From Beroe forskalii (taxonomy: Eukaryota; Ctenophora; Nuda; Beroida; Beroidae): 64,000 nt of DNA. The translations under genes were made by a program, and so were the position numbers. Where the stretch lies: contig WFMF01000123.1 of assembly GCA_011033025.1 (NCBI GenBank), positions 257,848 to 321,847 of the forward strand, in the 5' to 3' direction. This document shows, piece by piece, positions 54,714 to 64,000 of this stretch; positions within the stretch are counted from its first letter, which is position 1, and the number at the start of each line of letters is the position of its first letter. Below the pieces are notes generated by a model. That model did no database searches, was not told where the DNA came from, and was given only the letters and a program-made list of their open reading frames with translations.

Positions 54714-57700
54714 CTCCCCGTTCATCAAACACTGCATCTCCTGTCTCCACCTCTCCTATTTCAAAAAGGAGAAGTTCGCAACACTTCAAACTGGCGTCTG
54801 AAGTCAGAGAACGCCAAGCAGTCGGGGAACCCTGAAAATTTGGGTTTTACCCGACCATTCTCCTAAGTGCAATGTTCAAACCAACCGACTATTGTAAAAG
54901 AAACTTATCGGAACTTATCTCCAACGTTTGTCTACGGCCTCCCGGAAGCCCCCTTCTCACTATAGAATGGTGCTGGAAAGTAGGGGAGCCCATGTATACG
55001 TTTTGAATGCAACGGCTAAAAATTCACTATTGAGATGCTTATATTGCAAGAGCCTGTAGCCTCCAAGATATAACCGTAGAGTAGTATGATGGATCCCACA
55101 ACTGGGAATTACCCAATATTTTAAGAATCTTGGGTATTCAAGGTCTCAAATATGAGTTTTTGGGGGCTCCAAGAATTACCAGCCCCATTGATTCCATATA
55201 ACAACACCTGATAATTCTACGCATTACCTTCCCTGTAAAGTCTGATAGCCTGTAATATGCCGGTGATCTTGAGCTGGGCCCTCATGTGCACTACGTCCAT
55301 GACAGCGTCGCTTTGTCGGGGCGGGGCGCGGGGAGTCAGGCAGTGAATGAAGTGGGCTGTACTCCTCCGGAGAGTGTCGAACACATAGTCCTGCGATATT
55401 CATCATACACTATACATTATACACAATACATTATACACCATACATTATACAGTCCTGCGATACAGCAGTTATTCTGCATATAGTCCTGTGTGTAAGGAAA
55501 TAAGAAGTTCCCTGTTAAGCACTGAAAAAAGATGCGTATAACAGGATGGTAAACTAATATCTGGGGCAGTTAACTAATGGTTACAGTAGACAAATTCATG
55601 GATGATATTTCACTCGAAAGACAGTGCAGTGTACCCTGTATTAGAAGGGACTACAGCAATTCCAGCAGATTAAAAGTGCCACAAACCAGTTGGAACTTGT
55701 AGTTCAAGCATCTGTTCTGAGGTTTGATGCTGTTCGAGGAGAGCAAACTGTGACCTTTCCTCGTATTAGCTTGTCTCATGAAGGTAGAGGTGCCGTCAGC
55801 TAGTGCTTTGGGAGTGGGGCTGCCTTTAGTGATGGCGCCAGCCCCCTTGCCTTGGTATAACTGCATGACTGGCGGCCTGAAGGGGCATGGTATACTTGAG
55901 ACAGCTATATTTAGGAACACCCAGACACAGAATTTCTTAAAGAATGTCACTGTCAAATAAAGCCAAGGTTATTATTGATTTTATTACAGAGCCGCGCGGA
56001 CATAGTGCTGACATCAATTACTCACATCATTAATGTGTCGCTGCGCGCTACAACTACGAAATAAAAATTGGCCCTTTCTGGGTCAAATTTAGGTCCATAA
56101 TGACTAAATTGGCTCGTGAAAGGTTGGACACCCTTTAGAACTATCCAACAAACCATTTGGTATCGTTAGAAATCACAAAATACCACTTTTATAGCCAGAA
56201 GATCGACGTCACAAATTTACATCCAATTTGGCGGAAAGATACGGCATACGGCTACGCGCGCGCTGAATTCTAACATTGATTACGCGTGTGTTCAATTGTG
56301 GAGGGAAATCTAGCCCTCACGCGTGAGCTGACGTGACTAAAAATGGCACTAAGGATCATTCTCAGTCGTTTTGATCGTTCCTTTTGCAAAACTCTGGCCA
56401 CAAACATATACCTAAAATTGTTACATATTTGTTCCGAAATCAGCGAATTATAGATCGCCAGTTTTGCCCCACTTTTCTGCACGCGAAATGTTTTACAAAT
56501 CTGTTCTATTTTAAGTGACAATAAAGTTTGAAGTAGCGTATTTCGGGGTGAATTAAGCCCTGACATGAAATTCGCTAATTCTATAAAACTAAAAAGTATA
56601 TGACTCGATCGGACTCGATAATACTTTGCAAAATATCAGCGTTCAGCAAGGGCTTATTATATAGTTCGTTATCAAGGAGCTGAGGTCCTTCATGTCCAAA
56701 CAAAAGGTAGAAAAGTGAAGAGACTTTTTCCATGTCTCAGTATCGCAGCATCTGTGACATAGAATTTGCTTAAACTCAATCTTATCTCGTTGTGGTTTAT
56801 GGATTCGTTTATGGACTACGATATTTCAAACGAAGGAAATGTCAAAAAGTGATCCGGTGTTATATCAGCCCCTGTGATTTGTTTGAAATACGTCATGTCT
56901 TTATATTAATCTTAATTCAATATCTCGCGTTGAAATTCCTATTTTCGTTCAATCTCATCCCATTTCGTTTTCTTAATTTTGATATACTTTGGATTGGAAA
57001 ATTCTTATTGAACTATACCTGTACAGTGTATACCTCGCGGAGATAAATTTCAGCATTCAATTATGAAATACTCCATCATTTCATTTCTCGTTGATCATTA
57101 TGAATTCAGTCAGTAAGCAGTGCAATCAAAAGTAGAGTATATCAGATAGCTAGTCGTGGTACAATACGCTTGCATAACGCCATGAGTGATGCCGTAGCAC
57201 CCATCACTCAATTAGTGTGTAAATTATAAGACGTGTTCGTGTTATCAACACTCGGCTTCGCCCCGCTTGATTAAGACACTCATTAGTACTTCTACTCGTG
57301 CGCTGAATACAACAACAAGTCCTAATATATGCTCATACCTCGTGGATTCCTGGACGATGGTTTTGGCGTATCTGGAAGCGGCGGTGTCCCTGGCTTGCTG
57401 CAACCACCCCGTACAGTCGTACTCCACATTTACCATGTTGTTGCAGTGCGACAACACGAACTTGCTGGGACCGGACTGGTGGATCAACTTGAAGCCCCTT
57501 CCGCCTGCGATACAGAGGGTTTATTTGAACACTACATGCACATTGCACATGCACATAGGGTCAATAAAAAGGCGGTGATTAAGATAGGACTCAGACTAAA
57601 TTATAAAAACAATTGAACACGGTAATACGGTATAAGTATGTGGATAAACTCAATGACCCGTGTCTGAATGGTGCATCAGGACTCTCTCTAGGAAAGTGAT

Positions 57701-57856
57701 GTCAGTTGCCCCAGGGAACATAGACTCTTCATCTAAGATCCAGAAGAGTCCCTTGGTGTCGGAAGAATCCACGCGGCCCTGACCGTACGTGTCCATAATG
57801 TCCAGTACAGGTTGCGGGGAATTCGGCATGTCGGTGTAGTTCATCTTTATTTCCTC
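54714..57856 (-). pseudogene. Inverted second copies of myosin XVIII exons 14-18
   Basis: Minus-strand copies are at 57658..57856 (exon 14), 57339..57504 (15), 55687..55876 (16), 55228..55390 (17) and 54714..54831 (18). The first four have exactly the lengths of the originals and keep splice sites. Where bases differ, the encoded residues I checked are the same (CAC TCG .. ACA against CAT TCA .. ACG in exon 14; several third-position changes in exon 17). The exon 18 copy has two one-base homopolymer insertions (a fifth T and a fourth G), which shift frame. Cut off from the 5' half, these copies cannot make a full motor. They are either a young duplication or an alternative haplotype folded into the assembly. 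Confidence 0.85.
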
Positions 57857-59040
57857 CTGCAATGATTATCTTGTGAAGAAGGAACATAACAGTGACCGCT
57901 GACCATGAACAGATCTCTATATCGATAATACTCTTCGAGCTCTCAACCAAATTTCACAGTTCCCGTTGGTCTGTTGTAAAACGTTGACTGTTGAGTATTA
58001 TAGCAAATAATTTTGAAGATGGGAAGGAATTAACTTTCCTCATTAATAACACCTTACTAAGCCTCATAGAAAAAAACGACCTTTGCCCGAAGGGTCGTTA
58101 AACTGTTTAAAAAAGGCCGGTTAGATTCGACCGGTTATGTTAGAGACCGATTATAAATTTAGGTCAAATGAAACTTTTATAATTAGGCTTAAACACAAAG
58201 TTTGATTTACTTGAACGTCATTAGATACCACAGATGACCGTTGACCAAAATCATGAGATTATACCAGTATTTGGGTTTTTGGATGCAATTCAAAAGTATA
58301 ATCAATTGGTTTTTTGGTTATTTCAGAGGATAAAATTCTTGATCTGGCAACTATTGTCCAAGGGGACGGTTAAGATGGTTCAAAAATAATTTTATTTTTG
58401 TTCAAACAGCCTGTTAAATAAAAGCCAATCTGGGCATCTAGAGTACTACAGTTAGAAAAGTGATCGAAGCTAACAAGAAATTACTGAAAATTATGTACCA
58501 CAAGAAATTTAGAGATTTTGAAGTTTCATAATTAAGTTTTTTTATTTATTCTTTTGAGTTTAGCATTTCACTATTTGGTTTTCCTACCAACTAGATACAC
58601 ATGGATGATTGCTGATCATCTTTCGGCACTTCCGTGCTGTCCTATATAAATAACAATAATATACACGCAATGTATCATTCTTTCATTGTACATTTGTTGA
58701 AATAGAGCCTTGCAAAACATGTCTCTGCGTGGTGTAACATGAGCTTACACAGTGTGTACATAACACTTCGCTACCATCTTAGAATAATTAGATTGCGATA
58801 CATTCCGAGGCATTCCTACACTCTAGCATTCCTATCCCTTGCTGGGAGTAATTATTTGATGAGAGGTTGCAGTGGTATAATAACCCTGGAGATTCTATAC
58901 ACAACTACTCACAAACCTGAGCCTCAGGACATATCTTCTATGCCTTAGGAATCAACTCTAACTCAGATTCTATACAGTAAGCTAACACACTATCCCCACA
59001 AACCAGAGAACTCAACTCTAACTCGGATTGAAGATTCTAT

Positions 59041-60362
59041 AGTGTGTCCCGTTTAAGTTCGTAAATTTTAAATACACTCTGCATATACTGCAATAGAGAT
59101 AAAACCCTAAATGGTTCTGTAGATTAAAGTAAATAGATGAACATTTAGGCATATCTTGGCCTGATTTGGTTTTCAGAAGTTTGAGTCCATATTTCTTCAC
59201 GTTGACTGGAAGTTTGAAAAATACATGTTATTGAAACGTGCATTTGAGGTCATCATTTTGAAAGATTCAATGGTCGTTTAGGAAGCAACCTGGATACCAC
59301 ACCAAAATTTTACCTACCCTTGGTACTCTCCAGTGTATCAGCGAAATATTCTGTGACCATAGAACTGCTCATGACAGCGGAAACGACGGGAATCATCGAT
59401 CAAAGAAGCTGAGGTGAAATGTGTGCAAACCTCGTTTCAAATAACCCAGCTCCCGTAACTTCAAAAAAAATCAACCAAACATCATTCATTGGAGCTGAAA
59501 ATTTCTACGATTGTTCGTCTGAGAATACTGATGGAAGCCCATGAGGCAAAATTTCAAATCTGATTGAAAGACAAGCAGAGGAAGACCTAGTTCGCAGCCT
59601 GCAGGGGCGTGCTTAGAGAATAGCGCATATTACCTTAAGTTTGTTTCCCGGCAAATCATGGTTTTACAGTCATGGGATATCCCAGAATTGGCATCAATAA
59701 TTTTGGACGTTTAACAGGGACACTGTTCAGCCTCTTGGAAGTCGGTTAACACCTATTGAAGTCATGGTTTGAGGCGCTTTTAGCCCCAAAATCTCCATTT
59801 TCCTTAATTATTCAACGAAAATGGCTCCCACAACGAGGTTAACGGGCATATTCACTATGATTATCTGTCGTGGTTTTTGCGTCAGGTGATGTAGAAACAC
59901 ATGCTGAAGTCGTCATGGTTCATGCAAGTTAGTAGAACACCTCAAATGGCTCTCAAAAATCGAGCCATTATTGACATGCATTTTCGATGGAGAGCAGTAA
60001 GGAAACACATCTTCGTGTCATGGCCTCCCTACTCCCAAGATTTGACTCCCGTTGATTTCTGGCTATGGCTGACACTCACAAAAAACATCTTCAATGGAAA
60101 ACAATAGCCGTTTACCACTATTACTATCCTGGAACGAGCTGTAATGTGGGGGTTCAAGAAACTACAAAGGGGTAATTTTGCTCATTTGAGGCCTTAAGTC
60201 GAGAGGCGATGGACAAGTTGTGTCCATAACAACGGTTATAGAAGTTAATTTACCATAAATGTTCATCATTTTGCTCTGAAATGATGTGTGAAATTTGTCA
60301 ATAAGTCAATTTTTAAGAATAAAAATGTAACTTTAAAATTTACGAACTTAAACGGGACATAG
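59041..60362 (+). mobile_element. Mariner/Tc1-type transposon relic
   Basis: Terminal inverted repeats TGTCCCGTTTAAGTTCGTAA (left) and its complement (right, ..CTTAAACGGGACA) bound 1.3 kb, a normal mariner size, within a TA-rich target. A fragment on the plus strand (59901..60107) reads WPPYSQDLTPVDFWLW, the block around the last catalytic aspartate of mariner transposases. Multiple stops make it inactive. It is absent from the left arm, where GGTTACACTACACTTTGCA marks the empty site. Confidence 0.85.
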
Positions 60363-61154
60363 TATATATATACACTACATTTTGCAATTTGCACCCTGCT
60401 AAACAACAACAACAACAACAACAACAGCAACAACAACAACAACAATAACAACAACAACAACAACAACAACAACATCAACAAAAACAACACTTATTTACTT
60501 ATTAAGCCATTTCTCTCGATACTTCGATAATACCTCGCAAATCGCAATACAGAATATATATTTTTATTCCGTGAGTTTTAATAACCATCAATCCTTTCGA
60601 AGGTCGCATTGAATATAATCCATATGTCTAACACTGCCAAAATGAAGCGTCGAAGCGAAAATGAGGTCCAACCAAAGGAGATAGCACCTAGCTTTTGATT
60701 GCATTTGATTTGTCTCGACGAGCTTATCAATTTAGAGCATTTCTTCATCAAAGTCAGTTGAAAATTAAAACAAGTTATAACATTGCGTAAAAGAAAAAGT
60801 CTACATGTCACACTTTTTCAAGTTTTCATATGGCATGAAATTTTTACGGATGAGCAACATCTCAATCTTGAAAACAGCGAGCTGATTTCACATGAATATC
60901 AGTTTCTACTGCCTTATTGAGTCCCTTGAGCCTCCAGAAAAAAATCTGAGTGGGGCAAATGCGAGTTGTTTTTGATTGTCTCTCATGTGCGTAGGCGCGG
61001 AAATGTTCAAAATAAGATATCTGCGGAGACACAGAGCTCTGAGGGTGATTGCCACCTCTCAGACTATAAATTAGAGGTCAAATGGCACCCAATTACTCCA
61101 TCACGCACACAACCTACCATCTTAGGTAGGTCCTAATACCTTCACTTTTCGAGA

Positions 61155-61568
61155 GGTAAGATAAGCGATCCGTCTAGGCCAGTATCACGCCAGTAGCGCG
61201 CGAATATCACGCCAGTATTGCGCCAGTATCGCCCCAGTATAAGGCCTACCTCACGCCGTTATCACGCCAGTATCACACCAGAAGCACGCCAGTACAGCCC
61301 CAGTAACACGCCAGTTAAAACTAAATTTAAGCCAGGACACCAGTAGCACTCAAGTATCAGATCATATACTGGCGTGTTACTGGCGTCCTGGCTTTAAGTT
61401 AGTTTCGACTGGCGCGATACTGGCGTGGTACTGGCGCGGTACTGGCGTGGTACTGGCGCGCTTCTGGCATGATACTGGCGCGATAACGGTGTGAGGTAGG
61501 CCTGATACTGGCGTGATACTGGCACGATACTGGCGTGATACTGGCCGAGACGGATAGCTCGATTTACC
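61155..61568. mobile_element. hAT-like foldback element, longer family member
   Basis: It begins GGTAAGATAAGCGATCCGTC and ends with the near-complement (..AGACGGATAGCTCGATTTACC), as in the element at 13490..13598. The interior is two mirror arrays of CACGCCAGTAT units. The flanking TTTCGAGA and TTCTGAGA could be a diverged 8-bp target duplication. Confidence 0.8.
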
Positions 61569-61708
61569 TTCTGAGATACCAGCAGAAAAACTATACGCGA
61601 CTAGCTTACCTGAGCGTATCCAGGAAATACGCATTACGCATACAAAGCAAATTTAGACGTTTACCTTAAAATGGAAAAAGGCATGGATTTGTTGGTATTC
61701 AGATTTCA

Positions 61709-62001
61709 GATATTTTTCCCAAAACCAAAAAGGATTTGGTTGTGATGGTCCGCGGCGGTTTTAAAGCGTTCTTTACTGTAAAACCCATGATATGAGGAAG
61801 AACGCGACGGTTTAAACGGCTGCACCGTCACTTCAAGTGCTCAGCTTTGTTTTATTAAAGCAACAAAAAGCACTTCGAAGTGACGTTGCGGCCGTTTAAA
61901 CCGTCGCGTTCTTCCTCATATCATGGGTTTTACAGTAAAGAACGCTTTAAAACCGCCGCGGACCATCACAACCAAATCCTTTTTGGTTTTGGAAAAAATA
62001 T
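61709..62001. repeat. Near-perfect 290-bp palindrome
   Basis: Arms of about 110 bp are complementary with at most a few mismatches, from ATATTTTTCCCAAAACC to GGTTTTGGAAAAAATAT. They include GGTCCGCGGCGGTTTTAAAG and GAAGAACGCGACGGTTTAAA. The centre near 61855 is a less perfect foldback with AAGCACTTCGAAGTGAC. Confidence 0.9.
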
Positions 62002-62668
62002 CACCCTTTTTCTGTGCCCAGATATTCACCGTTTTTGCCATTTTTCGGGATTTTTTCGTGTCAAAGTGTTTCAAACAATCGTATATATCTCAATGATGCC
62101 GGGGAGTCTTGAACTTTTCGACCACATTTTTGGAAAGTGCATTGAATTTCCTTTCTACGGTAGGAGGAGCATTTTTTCCTAACTGAAAGCTTCATACCGA
62201 AAATTGCGTTGAAAAAACGCCTATTTTTGGGAAAATCGACATTTGAAATTCTTAGTTTTGTGACGTCATTATGACGTCATTATCATGACGTAAAATAATT
62301 TTTTAAGGTCACTTTTGACAAGTTCTATCTTTCTACTTTCCAACGCTGGGTCGATGAGCTCTGCATCTTTTATGGTTCCCGAGATATAGCCGTGTATAGA
62401 GGGTATACTTTTCGCTTAAAAATGTTCTCTATTGGTATGTATATACCTATATATAGTAAGGGAACTATAATCAAATGCCGGGGTCCTCTGTGAAAAAATT
62501 CGTTCTTAAGGTTTTGATGCTCCAATCGACTCCGATAGGTGTCTAGAGTCACCAAAAAAATTTATTCAATTTTTGGAGTTGCGGAAAACCCAGGGTGACC
62601 ACGCCCTTTTTTTGACTGTGGGAATTTTTGAGGAAAATCAATAGAATTTTGCTGAATGGCAACTAAGG
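62002..62668. other. AT-rich sequence, nothing recognised
   Basis: No gene seen; short ORFs lack domains. Confidence 0.4.
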
Positions 62669-63310
62669 CATGATTATACTCTAAACCTAGGTTTTTTGAT
62701 ACGAGAAATCGATTGCAACCATTATCTAGACGTTAAATCGCATATTTTGGTCATAATTGACCACGCCCAGTTTTTGTCATGACCATTTTGCCTAAAAATC
62801 TCGAAATTTTGATAAAACCATACCATATTATGATTATACTCTAAACCTATGTTTTTTGATATAAGAAATCGATTAAAGCCACTATCTAGGCGTCAACTCG
62901 CATATTTTGGCCATTTCTGACCACGCCCAGTTTTTGTCATGGCGGTTTTGTCCAAAAATCTCGAAATTTTGGATAAGACCGTACCATAACATGATTATAC
63001 TCTAAACCTATGTTTTTTGATACGAGAAATCGATTAAAGCCAATATTTAGACGTTAACTCGCATATTTTGGCCATAACTGACCACGCCCAGTTTTTATCG
63101 TGATTGTTTTGGCCAAAAATTTCGGAATTTTGATAAGGCCATGCCATACCATGATTATACTCTAAGCCTATGTTATTTTGATAAGAGAAATCGAAAGAAG
63201 CCTCTATCTAGATGCCAAATCGCATATTTAAATAAAAATTGGTCCCGCCCACTTTTTTACAGACATTTTGCTAAAAATCTGGTAATAAAACAAGTGCGAT
63301 TTTAAAGGCC
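62669..63310. repeat. 160-bp satellite, four tandem copies
   Basis: Units start at 62669, 62829, 62991 and 63150 with ATGATTATACTCTAAACCTA. Each contains GAGAAATCGATTAAAGCC, CGCATATTTTGGCCATAA and TGACCACGCCCAGTTTTT, with about 15 percent divergence by eye. Confidence 0.9.
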
Positions 63311-63654
63311 ATAGCACAAAATTATAATCTAGACGACACGATGAACCGTTAAGTCTGACGCCTAAAGTCTGATATCGGCGAGCTTCTAAATGCTTGTTGG
63401 CTTCAATCTGCTGAAGACTGGAGGTTCGTAAAGCCTTCCACCTATTCCTTTCTTACTTTCTCAGCTACTGCAAACTTCCAGGTCAGCCGGGCTTCAAAAG
63501 TTCAAACTATAAGATGAATTGCTTTCTGGTATTTCATATATTTCATAGAATATTGTATGACAGTTTATAGCATTAAATAAGAAACGACACTGGAACTGCA
63601 ATTAAACCGTCCTGACTTATGGATACCAGAGACTGAATGCATCGTCAAGGTTTG

Positions 63655-64000
63655 TGTGGGGTCAAGTCAAGACTGAAGAGTGGTGTCAAAGGTTAATTGT
63701 CGTCAAAGGTAGAGTGTTGTCAAACTCGAGAGAACACTGATGCAGGGGAAAGAGTGTTGCCAAAGGTAGGGTGGTTTCAAAGAGTCAAAGGTGGATCGCT
63801 GTCAAGGGTAGAATGTTGTCAAGGACAAATTGGGAAGACCAATGTCAAGGGCAAGTTGGTGTCAAGGTTAGAGTGCTCTCAAAGCTTCAAAGGCGAGCGT
63901 GCTGTTAAGAATAAAGTGCTGTCAAGGAAAGGGTGCTGTGAAATGTGGAGTGTTGTCAAAAGTATGCTGCTGTCAAGGGTACAATGCCATCAACTTGACT
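63655..64000. repeat. Minisatellite with TGTTGTCAAAGGTAGAG-type units, running off the window
   Basis: Degenerate units of 17-24 bp share GTGTTGTCAA and AGGTAGAGTG. The array continues to the last base. Confidence 0.85.

Larger units (their letters stand above)
54578..61023 (-). repeat. Right arm of the inverted duplication
   Basis: Reverse complement of 45378..54001 without the retrotransposon but with a 1.3-kb mariner relic; net length also about 5.1 kb. The spacer between arms is 54002..54577 and holds myosin exons 19 and 20. Confidence 0.95.

Noticed and set aside
60266..60490. Poly-leucine ORF
   Set aside because: Antisense translation of the (CAA)n microsatellite.

Overview
The window is nuclear DNA of an intron-rich invertebrate animal. 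It has GT-AG introns, metazoan multidomain proteins (SRCR plus LDL-receptor class A, myosin XVIII with a PDZ domain), an axonemal dynein heavy chain and what looks like a CatSper sperm-channel auxiliary subunit. Insects and nematodes are thought to lack CatSper, so a marine lineage such as a cnidarian, sponge, deuterostome or lophotrochozoan fits better. I cannot name the species. No bacterial-type gene, tRNA, rRNA or CRISPR array was seen.

Layout. 1-3466 (minus): two exons of a secreted or membrane SRCR/LDLa protein, split by a 1.8-kb inverted-repeat transposon. 4055-4960: degenerate telomere-like repeat. 6321-19534 (plus): 26 exons of an axonemal dynein heavy chain, from just before AAA3 to the stop codon (about 2,180 residues in frame). 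Tail, AAA1 and AAA2 are not found upstream. 19954-22735: four inverted-repeat or tandem elements. 22797-26797 (minus): nine exons of a single-pass membrane protein of CatSper beta/delta/epsilon type. 27.0-33.4 kb: repeat-rich land with a 132-codon ORF, a LINE ORF1 relic and several repeat families. 33505-54391 (plus): 20 exons of a myosin XVIII (basic N-terminus, PDZ, SH3-like part, motor, IQ); no tail exons are seen. 45378-61023: an inverted duplication with arms of about 5.1 kb around a 576-bp spacer. It carries second, minus-strand copies of motor exons 14-18. One arm alone holds a 3.5-kb PHD/reverse-transcriptase element and the other alone a 1.3-kb mariner relic. 61.1-64.0 kb: a hAT-like foldback element, a near-perfect palindrome, a 160-bp satellite and a minisatellite.

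The main unusual signal is a recurring link between tandem repeats and splice junctions. In all three well-resolved genes, arrays of 15 to about 60 bp are built from the exon-intron boundary they touch: exon 3' end plus donor, or acceptor plus exon 5' end. They give from three to about sixty copies of a splice site in one intron. At least four introns are flanked by 9-17 bp direct repeats ending at the junction, as expected if introns arose by tandem duplication of AG|GT-containing exon sequence. I suggest a lineage where local tandem duplication at splice sites both creates introns and expands into minisatellites.

Two of the genes (inner-arm dynein, CatSper subunit) would work in the sperm flagellum; myosin XVIII is an actin-associated scaffold. 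No operon-like link is implied.
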